Under the pieces are notes generated by a model, which was not told the DNA's origin, did no database searches, and saw only the letters and a program-made list of their open reading frames with translations. A stretch of DNA of 64,000 bases, from contig BGKB01000207.1 of the NCBI GenBank assembly GCA_003116975.1, positions 31,229 through 95,228 of the forward strand. The letters are read 5' to 3'. The position numbers and the translations under genes are program-made. Below are positions 27,594 to 37,484 of the stretch, piece by piece. The stretch comes from Aurantiochytrium sp. KH105 (Eukaryota; Sar; Bigyra; Thraustochytrida; Thraustochytriidae). Within the stretch, counting starts at the first letter, position 1; the number at the start of each line of letters is the position of its first letter.

Positions 27594-29014
27594 ATGGACG
27601 CGGACCTTATGCTCGACCCGAAGATCAGGAACTGGGTGCTGATCCCGATCCTCATCATCATGCTCCTCGTGCAGATGTCGAGGTCTTGGGTACGTTTCTC
27701 GCGCGCGCGCGCACGCAAGCCACCTGGACGGGAAACATGGTCGCAGCGCTCGCTCGCTGCCAGCACGGCAGCACAGGCTTCTTTCTTGCTCCGCGGGCGT
27801 GTCTGCCGCGCTGTCCCGTTCGCGGTGCTGCGCGCGCTCTTCCTCGCCCTCGCGTCTTCATACCCGCCCGCCTGCCCCGCCCGCCCGCCCGCCCGCGCCA
27901 CGTGCGAACACGCGCGCGCCGCGTGCATACAAGAAGCAAGCACGCACAAAATAAACAAGCAGAGAGAGCAGGATAGATCGAAAGGTGCAAAAAGGAGAGC
28001 AAAGGCGACCGCGACAATAAAGACGGCGACGATGACGATGGCAATAAGAGCTTGCGTTGCGCTGCGTTGGGCGGATGAGAAAAGCAAGATGCTTGGATGT
28101 TGATGATGACAAATATTGACTGACTGACTGACTGACTGATTGACGGACTGACATGATGACATTGCGATGCGCAGGCCCAGGTCCTGCTCAAGGGATCGAC
28201 GCCCCCGGAGCCAGAACAGTTCAAACAGATGCAGCTGCTTCAGCGCGCGACACGTCTGAGAGCCAACAACCGCCTTTTGAGCAGCCGCGGCTTTCACATG
28301 CGCCGTCACTTTCTCGTGGAACTCAAAGGTATTGGGCTCCGGCAAAAGTTCGAGGGCAGCGCCCCGAACCCGATGCAGAATCCGGACGGCATGATGAACA
28401 TGATGAAGGGAAATATGACCATGATGGTCCCTAACATCGTAAGTAAACACGCGAAGGGAGGGGAGGGGAGAGGAGGGCAAAGGGGGTGGCGGTCAGACAT
28501 GGTGACGGGGCTAACCTTTCTTTATCTGCCGTAATCGTGTCCATGTCGCTGTTGCCGATTTCGTCATCGTCATGGACAATTGCTTGACATTGTGCACGCT
28601 ACCTTGCTTTGAATTTTGCAGGCCATGATGACTTTCATTTCATTCTTTTTCCAAGGCTTTGTCATGGTCAAGGTGCCCTTTATGCTCACGGAGGGTTTCA
28701 AGCAAATGCTCCAGCGTGACATTTCTCTGCAGACGCTGGACACGAGCTATGTGAGCTCGCTCTCATGGTACTTTCTTGCGCTCTTTGGTCTGCGCGGCTT
28801 CTTTTCGCTCGTCCTTGGCGACCAGGCGGTGACCGACGATGCCAAAATTATGCAGCAGCAGATGGGGATGGGCGGCGGCAATCCGATGCAGTTCGACGCC
28901 AACAAGAGCTACAAGCAAATGCGCGAGGGCGTCAAGCACATTCAGCACCAATTCTTTCTCGGCGAGCTCGAGGAAGAGTTCATGATGCTTCCCGCCAAAA
29001 AGAAGACCGCATAG
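27594..29014 (+). CDS. EMC3: ER membrane complex subunit 3
   Basis: Three exons, 27594-27689, 28175-28438 and 28622-29014, give 250 residues. Introns are 485 and 183 bases with donors GTACGT and GTAAGT. The start has a near-ideal context (GCCACCATGG). The protein matches EMC3/TMEM111: MLDPKIRNWVLIPILIIMLL as first membrane helix, MNMMKGNMTMMVPNI, FFFQGFVMVKVPFMLTEGFKQM, LDTSYVSSLSWYFLALFGLRG, and a soluble tail with DANKSYKQMREGVKHIQHQF and ELEEEFM. EMC3 is the Oxa1/YidC-related insertase core of the EMC, which puts tail-anchored and multipass proteins into the ER membrane. The exon joins restore conserved positions in frame. Intron 1 contains a TGAC microsatellite. Confidence 0.95.
28116..28150. 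repeat. TGAC tetranucleotide repeat in EMC3 intron 1
   Basis: Tandem TGAC units run into GACGGACTGACAT, 23-60 bases before the 3' splice site. Confidence 0.9.
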
Positions 29015-30544
29015 GCTAGAGAGATTGAGAGAGATGCAGGCGAGCTAGCTAGCCCGCTGGCAAGCCCGCTTGCTTGACTGTCAGTGAATGTGTGGTTTTC
29101 TCTTTGCGGACCTGGACTTGGTTGGCGGGTTCATTATTACCCGCGTATGCTACTTGGCCCGGCCACCTTCCTCCGCGCAAAACGTCACCCGTGGGCATCA
29201 TCATTTTACTGTAAGATTGGAATAGTGCCTCTTTGCCGGGAACCAACGACGTTGCCAATCGGCGAGCCAGTCACCAAGCTAGCCAGCCAGCTGCAGCTGA
29301 CCATTCGTGCAGTTCACACTACCGGGCAGTCATTGTGGTAGTGGTGGCGGCATCAAACAAGCACATATGTCTGTCACTGGATGGCCAGGGTGCATCTGGC
29401 GCTGCGAGAGTAGCAGGGCCCTAGACCTAAACAAAGTGAAGCTTCTTTCTAACTAGAGACTTTTTTTTTACTGGAGTGCATGTTTAGCCAAGCCTAGCTT
29501 TGGTCGTCGTATGCACCTCTTGGTGGGAACCCCTCTGTTTCCTACAACCCCTCCATCAGGCAGCAACATGTGCAGGTGGTTGCTGGAGTTGCTCGGGGAT
29601 CGGATGCGCAATCTGTCATTGCTACTTCCTTGTTCTTCCTTGTTAGTTGTTGCAACCTACCGGCCCTGTCAGCCACTCCACCAGCTGCAGCTGCAGCTGC
29701 TGCTGCGGCGGCGACCAATTTCTCCGGCGGGGGCGCGACTCAGATCGCCCTCATCGACGTTGGCCGCATCCGCTCGCAGTCGTTGCCGTCCGTCAACCAA
29801 CGATCCAGCCAACTTCCGGAATCAGACCAGACCCTCTACTCAAGTTCCTCGAGCCCACGAAGATTCGCACGGAGACGGAGTGTCCTTGGCAGGGCCAACT
29901 GCCAGCCATTCCAGGCTTGCCGTGATGTGAACTTCATGGTCCGCGCTCGAACCGCCGACAACGACCATGGCGAAGCTGTCGTCGCGATCGCCTGCGTGCG
30001 TGAATTGGCATGGTCGATGGATGATAGATGGCCGAGAAGTCGCGATCGCCAGCTCCGACAAGACTTAACGCAGCGTCATGCCCGGTGCCGAAGGAAATCG
30101 CTGCGACGAGATGTCCGCATCCGTCTGTCCATTATGCTGGTGGTAGAGATGATGATGCGGATAGTAGCTGGCTGACTCGGAGGGCCAATATGTCAAGCCC
30201 TCCAGCCATCAAAGCTCACGTGCCATTGTCCGAGTTTTTGGCCCTACCACCGACTGAGTTGCGCAAGTCAGGCCGTGCGCAGTCGCAGTTGCAGCCGCTT
30301 GCTCGCCCGTTCGTTGTGTCCACAGAACAGAAGAGATTGTTAGGCGAGGCCGCAACCTGTACAACCAAGTCGGGTAACCAAGGAACCTCGTCTATCGGTC
30401 CGAGGAGCAGCCCTAACTTATACCAACTCAACTCACCTGGCACCGTGACCAGATTAACACCTGCAATTTATAAGAGGACTCCGCGAACCGTGGTATGCGC
30501 GCACAGCAGACATGGCTGGCCATGAGGGTTTCGCTTTGCGTGGT

Positions 30545-30576
30545 GTGGCGTGGCGTGGCGTGGCGTGGCGTGGCGT
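30545..30576. repeat. TGGCG pentanucleotide repeat
   Basis: About six tandem GTGGC units. Confidence 0.88.
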
Positions 30577-31845
30577 CCGAGTAGCGTTGCGTCGCCTGGC
30601 TTTGACTGCCGGCTGGCGGCGGCGCGAAGCCTACCTTCATCAAGCTTCTTCATGCTGTGCATCTGGATACGATCTCGGCAAGCTCAAGCTGAGCAATCAA
30701 ACATGTTGAAACGACATCGCAAGTGCAGCTGCAGGCCGTTGCCGCGCGCCCTGGCTGGATTTGATGGGGTCAAGCTGCCGACGTCATCCAACTTCCTCTC
30801 TCGCCGCGTTCGCCATCGCGATCCTGTCAGAGAAGAAGGAGGCTCTGTCGGTTGGCGCTTCGCTTCAATGGACCGCACGTGTGACATCGAAACTGAAGTT
30901 CTCGGCATGCGGGAGGCTCGCGGTTGCGTACGCCGAGGTCTGCCTCAGGTCAATTTCAGGTCAATTTCTGTTTCTGCAGGTTTCTGCTGCAGATTTCTGC
31001 AACGACACGCTCGAGAAGAGGATGTCGCGCGCCGCTGCCTGTCCATGCACACGCTGCTACACCACCCGTTCATCCGTTCAACATCCGCTTCACTGCGCTG
31101 CGGATTCGTTCATGGCTCACACGTTCGTCCCCGGCCACCGGCTTGTCGCACTTGATCGCGTTGTTGCTTTGGCTTGCTCCCTTTCTGTGCCCTCGCTCGT
31201 TCGCTCGTACGCTCGCAGTCGCGCCCGCGCCGACTGTGAGACAGAGAACGGACGAAGGCAAGGCCAGGCGAGGCGAGGCATCGCTCGCTCAACGGAGCGC
31301 GTCTTCTTGGCTGTTGCTGCAGAGATGCTCGATCCCACCGACGGAATCCGATGGATGCGAGCACGGAATACAGCACACACCCAACGCGTCTTATCTTCCC
31401 ACGCACCATGAACGTGACATTGATGGAGCCTCAGCTCGACGTGAGCGAGAATCTGTTTGTCCACGGTGCCATGGAAGGATGGATGCTGGCGGCGCCACCA
31501 CCACCAGCTGCAGCTGCAGCTGCAGCTCCAGCAGCAGCACAAGCGAGCTCTCTCTCCGTGGTCGTGCCACAGCGTCGACAGCGGCGCGACAGGGCTGCGG
31601 CAGCATCATGCATGCATGCATCCATGCATGCGTGCCGAGCGTGCGCGCGTACGATGCTCGCGTCGAAAAGCTTGGCCTAGCTGCTGGCTGCTGTACTATA
31701 TGTAAGTTCAAGCAAGACCTTCAACTTGCTGCTGGTTCATCGCGAGCTCGAGCGAGCGAGCGAGCATCGTTGCGTCCATCCATTCGTCCATTCATTCCTT
31801 CCCGACACCATTATCCAAGTCGTCCTCGTCCTCGCTCGGACGCGC

Positions 31846-31903
31846 GAGCAAGAGCAAGAGCAAGAGCAAGAGCAAGAGCAAGAGCAAGAGCAAGAGCAAG
31901 AGC
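31846..31903. repeat. GAGCAA hexanucleotide repeat
   Basis: About nine near-perfect GAGCAA units, continuing directly into a GGCA tetramer run (to about 31932). Confidence 0.92.
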
Positions 31904-32543
31904 AGCGCAGGCAGGCAGGCAGGCAGGCAGCGAGCTCCAGCCAGCGAGCGAGCGAGCGATGCGCGCGGGCTCGTGGCTTGCGAATGCCGGCGAGGCAGCC
32001 CCACGAGGCCTCGTTCTCGGCAGAATCCCGGCAAAGACAAGGACAGGAAGCGGAGCGTCCCGCGGAGGCGAGTGACCCAGGTCCAGGCGCGCCTCTTCGA
32101 GCCAGACAGACTCGGGTCGAGACGAAACGAGGCGAGGCTGGACGCGCGGCGCGGACCCGGCCAGAAGGCTCGCGCTCGCGCCCGCGTCGCTGCGCCCCCC
32201 GGCGCTCGCGCGGTCGCCAGGGCCAGCGCATCCCGCCCGGCCTCGAGGCCCTCAGTCAATCTCCCACGGCGGCCACAAACCGCGGCGCCGGCGCCAACAT
32301 CCGCACCGACAGGAAGGCCGCGGCCGCCTCCTGCGCCCCGCGCCGCGAGCGCGCACGAGCGGCGCCGCGTCGCGCCGCGCAGCATTCGCGACCGGCGCGG
32401 GTCTGCGCGAGGCCGCGCGTCCCGGTCGCAGTGCTTGCGCTCCGCCGCTTGGTATTTTATTTTCCCTTCGCGGGGAGGAGGAGGAGAGGGAGGAGGAGAG
32501 GAGAGGAGGAGGGCTGTCTACGGTTAGGCGGGCAGCGCGGCTG

Positions 32544-32612
32544 GCTGGCGCGGCGCATAGCGCACTTGCGCGCAGCGCATAGCGCACTTGCGGCGGCCGG
32601 ATAGCCCACTTG
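32544..32612. repeat. Three-fold imperfect repeat with CATAGCGCACTTGCG core
   Basis: Three copies at a spacing of about 26-30 bases. The third copy reads GATAGCCCACTTGCGC. It is not a simple microsatellite. Confidence 0.7.
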
Positions 32613-32700
32613 CGCGCGGCCCTTGCGCCGCGGGGCGGGCGCGGCGCGGTCAGACCCCTTTCCTTGCTCGCGGGGCCTGCGCGGCCCGAGCGCGCGGGGC

Positions 32701-32729
32701 GGCCAGCCAGCCAGCCAGCCAGCCAGCCA
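32701..32729. repeat. CAGC tetranucleotide repeat
   Basis: Seven tandem CAGC units. Confidence 0.9.
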
Positions 32730-33052
32730 CTCGGGCGGCAGGGCGGGAGGCGGCGCCGGCGGAGGGCAGGCAGGCCAGCTGCGCGGGCTGGCTGGGAAGA
32801 GTTGCCCATAACTGCGAATCAAGCCTGCTTGCGTGCTACCTTGCTTGCCAGGACAGGCGACTTGGTTGCAAGAGAGAGACCCTCGCCTCGGGCTGGAACG
32901 GAGGCTGTCTTCCTTCGTCGACGAACCGAACCAAGAAGAGACAAACGAATAAACGCGCAAAGACACAAACACACGAACGATCAAACAAACCCTTCGAACG
33001 AAGAATTCCTTCAATCTCGCAAACGCAACACCTCAACTGCAGAGTTTCCGCA

Positions 33053-33122
33053 TTGACATTCTCATTCACATTGGCATTCAAATCGACATTCACATTGGCA
33101 TCGACATCGGCATTGGCATTCA
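33053..33122. repeat. Degenerate CATTSR hexamer repeat in leader of the orphan gene
   Basis: Repeats of CATTCA, CATTGG, CATCGA and CATCGG, with longer units CATTCACATTGGCAT recurring. It lies about 100 bases before the start codon at 33216. Confidence 0.75.
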
Positions 33123-33215
33123 CAGACCTCTGCAGTTTTCCCCATCTCTCGTGGAGAAAATAAAAATACGCGATAAACAGAGTTTCCGCGCAAACAAAGG
33201 AAAACTGACCCGATT

Positions 33216-36200
33216 ATGGACAGCGCGGGCCCGTCCCGGCAGCGAGACGAATACCCTTCGCAACGAGAGCCACCGCCGCAGCCGCAGCCCCCGCCTCCTC
33301 CGGCACCGCCTTCGCTGGTACGCACCATGAACCATAACGTGGGAGGAGGAACCAAACGCAAGGGTTCCTCCGGCGTTGGACTGGCAACCCTGAGCTCCGT
33401 AGCCAGTATTGCCGAAGACGACAGCAACGATCCAGCCCAGGGCAATGCCGCTGCGGGGAGCAGCGGCGGCATGATAGGAGGCAATAGCAATAATGCCAGT
33501 CCCAGCGATGTCGATGCCTCCGAGAATAGCGACTCGTCCCGCAAGAGACAACGTCGCCAGGCCCAGACGGAGAGTAAAGGCATGTCGCTGAACCAGCATA
33601 TTGAGTTCTTTGATCTTATCGCCCGGAATCTCAGCATGAACCGTCGCGCAGAACGCGACTGGGGCAACCTGTACGTCGAAGGAGGCCGCAAGTACGCCTC
33701 GTGGTGGTACGAGGCCTTTCCCAGCGTCAGTCTCTACAAGCAAAAGGGAAAGCTGCTCTTTTGTGAGCGTCGAGGCCGCGTCCAGCTTGGATTCTGGAAA
33801 CAGCTCGTCAAACGCAAGGAACAGCTCCGCCCCTCAGAAAACCTGATCGATATGGTCGCAGGCGAGCTCGAAAAAAGGGCAAACGCCTACCCTATACCCA
33901 TTGTCGATCCCAACGCCCGCGCCGAGCTTGGTGTCAACCCATGGTCCTTTCGCGCCGAAGCCATGGTGCTCTGCGACAAGATTGCGCGAGGAGAAAAGGG
34001 ACCAGGATCGATCCTCGACTGGCCTGAAACGGGGCGCCGAGCCGTCTTGGCCAAGGTCCTCGATCTCCACCGCGCATATGGGGATGGTTTTGAGGGTGTT
34101 TCCAGGCACTTTAATCATCTCATTGTCCAGGCCGAGGTTGAGCTTGCCGTGCTCAGCGCCTGTGACTGCCATCACTGCAAGGCATGGGACGTTGGACCCG
34201 CACGGGGCCGCGGCCCGGAGCTTCGCTTGCTTTGGAGCCGCCGTCGCGCGGCGCTTGTTCGCTCCGTTCTCGAGCTTCACGGGGAGTATCCCGATGACGA
34301 GCTCAAGGTCGCACAGCTTGCGCGGGCTAAACACGTTGAGCTCGAGTGCTGGCGGGACGATGCCATTATCGCCCTCCTTAAGGCCTCGCACAACCACACA
34401 ACTTGTAATGTTTGTCTTGCCTCGAACGCGACGGGTTTTGCCTCGCATTTTTCTCCGGTCGCAGGCGCAGGGGGGCATTTGCCTCCCCACCCCTCTGCTG
34501 CCAATGTCGCTGCCGTGCATGGCACCGAGCACACCTCTCGCGCTGTGGTGCAAGACATGCACCCCGAAATGGTCCGAAACCAAGAACGGCGACCTCACCC
34601 CGGGTCGCATGCAGATCACCCCGGTGCTTCAGGTGCGCAATCCGTTCTTGGTCACCCAGATGCACAAACAAACAGGAACCGCCCGCACTCGCAGCACCAT
34701 CATGCCACACATCAAAATGATCATGTGCCAAGAGACCACCGCCGAGGAGGAGGGGAAGGAGGAGACCACAGGAGCGTGGAAGGCAATCGGCCGCAGCAGC
34801 GAAATCCCGCGCACGATCTCAACAGCGTAGAGGCGCAGGGACAACGCTCGCAACATCACGAACCGAGGAGTCATTTGCATTCAATGCAACATCATCACGA
34901 ACACGAACACGAACACTTTCACCAGCAGCACGGTCCTTCGGAGGACCTATCTCGCCATGCGCCGACCATCGAGCACGTTTCAATGCATCATCCTCGTGAT
35001 GATTCTTCTGCACACCAGCACGCCCAGCAGCAAAACCATCACATCACTCCCGAACAACAACACGCGCACATGCAGCAAATGCATCCGGATCACCACCACC
35101 ACCGGCAGGGTTCGGCGGCGCATCACCAGTACCGACATCATCTCCCAGAGCAGCACTCGCAATCGCACGACATCCACACACACCGCCAGCCCACAAGCCC
35201 GTCTTCGCATCCCCATCGCGATATTGGCCAGGACCCGCAAACAAACATGGAGTCGCTGCACGAGTCTGCCCGCGCCCCCAGCTCGCAAACACGTAGTCCT
35301 TCGTATGTCATTCTAGTCACCGACAGCGCTGAACACCGCTTTCGCGTTGTCATTTCGAGCGAGCAGCCCATGAGCAACAGCGCGCCTGGCCCGAGACTGT
35401 ATCCTGGCGCCCGCGTGACAATTGCATACAACAACAAATTCGTCGAGCATCATTGGACAGGTGGTCCTATCGACGCTCTTTTCAACGCAAGCACCGTCTA
35501 TCCGCTTTGGGAGTGCGTGACCATTCAGATCGACAACGAACCCCGCGAACACCTCTATTTTGAGAGCCTGAAAACGCCGGTCCTGACGCCGTCATATGAC
35601 CATGCATCCTTTGTTGGGATCTTTGGGTACCCACAGAGTCCCCTGAAGGAGCTGCGCGCCGTCTTGTACTCCATACACGACGCCCGGCGCGCGCTCGACG
35701 CCCAGCGGGCGCAAGGCCGTGCGCTGTTGACGCGGAGTGGCCCGTTGCACCTGGGCCAAGGCGCGAGCGTCCACCTGCGCTGGACTTCAATCATTGAGAA
35801 TCTCCAGCCTTCGAGGCGAGAAGAGGTCCTCGTCGCAGAGCGCGACGAGACTTCATTTGCCTTTACGGGATCTGTCCCGCCTGTGCATGGATCGAATCGG
35901 ATCTCATTGCGTGTATATGGTCGAAACTTCAACCTGCAGGACCTCGAGCTCCTGATCGACCGCCACACGGGCGCCCCTTATGGATCTATCTCTCGTCGCG
36001 CAACGCTTTTGCCGCCGCGATCCCCGCACGTTGTCATCGGTTTTCTTCCCGAGCATGAAATTTGGGCCAAAACTGTGCAGTATGAGCTGCAGAATGTCTT
36101 TGGCTACAACGTTCTCATCCGTGACGTGAGCCATCCGCCCCACGTGGACGTTCCGCCGGAGGTGCGCTGCGCCACAATCTTTATTTGCTTGGCACCGACT

Positions 36201-36494
36201 CCTGGATCCTCTTTACACCTCTTTGGCTTCAACGAGTCGGAGGCAAACTATATTAATGGCGCTTGCGAAATGGGACGCGCCATCGCTCTTTTGCTCCATG
36301 GCAACTTGGATCTTGGCCAAGAGCTTTCACATCCTGCCTTTCACTTTCCCGCGCTGCGCAAGATGCCCGCCTTTTCGTGTCAATCGGATGCTATTCCTGC
36401 CGCTGTAGCAGAGGTGCACGCCTTTATCCAGCAAGCCATGCTCGACGCCTACGAGACTACGTCGCCCAACGAGCTTACCTTTCGCCACACATAA
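33216..36494 (+). CDS. Large orphan protein with His/Gln-rich centre
   Basis: A 1092-residue single-exon protein from ATG 33216. I do not recognise it. Layout: a disordered Pro/Ser-rich N-terminus (1-125); a conserved-looking globular part (about 126-430) rich in Trp (ERDWGNLYVEGGRKYASWWY) with two Cys clusters (SACDCHHCKAW and TTCNVCLAS) that could bind metal; a low-complexity region (about 445-690) very rich in His, Gln and Asn; and a long folded C-terminal half (about 695-1080). The last part (from about 938, HVVIGFLPEHEIWAKTVQYE, then TIFICLAP, then SEANYINGACEMGRAIALLL) alternates strands and helices as a Rossmann-like or TIR-like domain would. This fold is inference. No signal peptide or membrane segment is seen. 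Confidence 0.82.
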   Translation: MDSAGPSRQRDEYPSQREPPPQPQPPPPPAPPSLVRTMNHNVGGGTKRKGSSGVGLATLSSVASIAEDDSNDPAQGNAAAGSSGGMIGGNSNNASPSDVDASENSDSSRKRQRRQAQTESKGMSLNQHIEFFDLIARNLSMNRRAERDWGNLYVEGGRKYASWWYEAFPSVSLYKQKGKLLFCERRGRVQLGFWKQLVKRKEQLRPSENLIDMVAGELEKRANAYPIPIVDPNARAELGVNPWSFRAEAMVLCDKIARGEKGPGSILDWPETGRRAVLAKVLDLHRAYGDGFEGVSRHFNHLIVQAEVELAVLSACDCHHCKAWDVGPARGRGPELRLLWSRRRAALVRSVLELHGEYPDDELKVAQLARAKHVELECWRDDAIIALLKASHNHTTCNVCLASNATGFASHFSPVAGAGGHLPPHPSAANVAAVHGTEHTSRAVVQDMHPEMVRNQERRPHPGSHADHPGASGAQSVLGHPDAQTNRNRPHSQHHHATHQNDHVPRDHRRGGGEGGDHRSVEGNRPQQRNPAHDLNSVEAQGQRSQHHEPRSHLHSMQHHHEHEHEHFHQQHGPSEDLSRHAPTIEHVSMHHPRDDSSAHQHAQQQNHHITPEQQHAHMQQMHPDHHHHRQGSAAHHQYRHHLPEQHSQSHDIHTHRQPTSPSSHPHRDIGQDPQTNMESLHESARAPSSQTRSPSYVILVTDSAEHRFRVVISSEQPMSNSAPGPRLYPGARVTIAYNNKFVEHHWTGGPIDALFNASTVYPLWECVTIQIDNEPREHLYFESLKTPVLTPSYDHASFVGIFGYPQSPLKELRAVLYSIHDARRALDAQRAQGRALLTRSGPLHLGQGASVHLRWTSIIENLQPSRREEVLVAERDETSFAFTGSVPPVHGSNRISLRVYGRNFNLQDLELLIDRHTGAPYGSISRRATLLPPRSPHVVIGFLPEHEIWAKTVQYELQNVFGYNVLIRDVSHPPHVDVPPEVRCATIFICLAPTPGSSLHLFGFNESEANYINGACEMGRAIALLLHGNLDLGQELSHPAFHFPALRKMPAFSCQSDAIPAAVAEVHAFIQQAMLDAYETTSPNELTFRHT

Positions 36495-37130
36495 GCGCCA
36501 GAAATCCTACCTGAAAATTGCTTTGATCCCTTGCGTTTCGACTTTTTCCCAAAGCGAAAGTTTGCGCGTGCACTGGTTCTCGTGCCTGTCGCCGTCGACG
36601 TCGATCTAGAATCCTCTTTCGAGGCCTACTTGCTCGCTCGCTCGCTCGCTCGCTCGCTTGCTTGTTATCGTTCGCATCATGATAGGCCTGCTAGTCAACG
36701 TGTGAGCGAGCAGCTGGCAAAAACCAATTCATTCACCTCGCGCCCCGCAAGAAGCGAGAGTCGCGCGCGCCCGTGCGCACGTGCGGAGGAGCACCCGTGC
36801 GGCGGCGGAGGCAGCTCCGGGCGCGCGCGCGAGCGAGCGAGCGAGCAGCCCTTCGCAGAAGGCCGCGAGCGCTGGCACGTCCTGGGCCAGACGCGCAGCC
36901 ATCCATCCATCTATCTGCCGCGGCCGGGAGTGGCGTGGGTGGCCGCGCCTCGCCGCGCGGAGACGTCCTGCCCTGGCGCGCGCGCGCGCGAGCGAGCACG
37001 AGCGGGAGAGGGGACGAGGGCCCGGGCACGCGACGCGGGCACGAGTCAGCGAGCCAGCTGTCGAGGCGAGGCGAAGCGAGCTCGCGAAGCGAAGCGAGGT
37101 GTCGAGCAGATCAAGCACGCAGCGAGCGCC
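36495..37130. other. Spacer upstream of SmD3
   Basis: Should contain the SmD3 promoter and leader. It has a CGCT tetramer tract (36630-36664) and a very GC-rich purine-biased stretch (about 36750-37100) where frames open on both strands without a recognisable product. Confidence 0.45.
36630..36664. repeat. CGCT tetranucleotide repeat
   Basis: Tandem CTCG units ending in TTGC variants. Confidence 0.9.
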
Positions 37131-37484
37131 ATGTCGGCCGATGAGAAGCTCTCGGTGCCAATTCGGCTCCTGCTCGAGGGCATCGGGCACCCGGTGACGG
37201 TGGAGATGAAGAATGGCGAGTCGTACAGGGGTCAGCTCGTAGAAGCAGAAACGACCATGAACTTGCAGCTCTCCGGTGCCACACACACGGCGCGCAATGG
37301 CCAGCGCAGGAAACTTGAGCACGCTTATTTGCGGGGAACAAGCGTCAAGTTCATTGTCTTGCCGGACTTTCTTCGAGAAGCCACCATCTTCAAGTCAGTA
37401 GGCACCATGAAGGCTAAACATGACCGTGACCAAGCCATCAAGGAGAAACGCAAGCAACAATCCAGACCCAAGAATCGCAGTTAG
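37131..37484 (+). CDS. SNRPD3: Spliceosomal small nuclear ribonucleoprotein Sm D3
   Basis: A 117-residue protein from ATG 37131 (MSADEKLSVPIRLLLE). The upstream open frame is repeat-driven and excluded. Sm1 (GHPVTVEMKNGESYRGQLVEAE and the MNLQLS strand) and Sm2 (LEHAYLRGTSVKFIVLPD) are both complete. The LRG(T/S)xVKF(I/L)VLPD form followed by FLREATIFK points to SmD3 and not D1 or LSm4. SmD3 is part of the heptameric ring on U1, U2, U4 and U5 snRNAs. The C-terminal tail (about 93-117) is Lys/Arg/Gln-rich but lacks the RG repeats usual in SmD3, which are normally arginine-methylated. The gene is intronless. Confidence 0.92.
   Translation: MSADEKLSVPIRLLLEGIGHPVTVEMKNGESYRGQLVEAETTMNLQLSGATHTARNGQRRKLEHAYLRGTSVKFIVLPDFLREATIFKSVGTMKAKHDRDQAIKEKRKQQSRPKNRS

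Larger units (their letters stand above)
29015..33215. other. 4.2 kb region without a supported gene
   Basis: Follows EMC3 and precedes the 1092-residue orphan. The first part (29015-31700) has mixed composition with modest frames; the best is the 30028-30525 plus-strand frame, whose product I do not recognise. From 31700 to 32800 it is extremely GC-rich and all frames open together. Dense repeats: CAGCTG (about 31505-31530), TGCA (31608-31630), GAGCAA (31846-31903), GGCA (31904-31932), GGAGGA tract (about 32467-32513), a three-fold repeat (32544-32612) and CAGC (32701-32729). A non-coding transcript or short spliced gene cannot be excluded. Confidence 0.45.

Noticed and set aside
28116-28150. 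TGAC array considered as a CRISPR-like or satellite array
   Set aside because: The unit is four bases with no spacers and it lies in an intron; it is an ordinary microsatellite.
29511-30525. Plus-strand frames of 139-201 codons in the gene-poor block
   Set aside because: No recognisable domains, mixed low complexity (poly-Ala from GCAGCT repeats) and no supporting splice structure. Kept only as a possibility in the region entry.
30924-32604. Plus-strand frames of 383 and 292 codons
   Set aside because: Much of the translation is repeat-derived (EQEQEQ, RARARA). The opposite strand is equally open.
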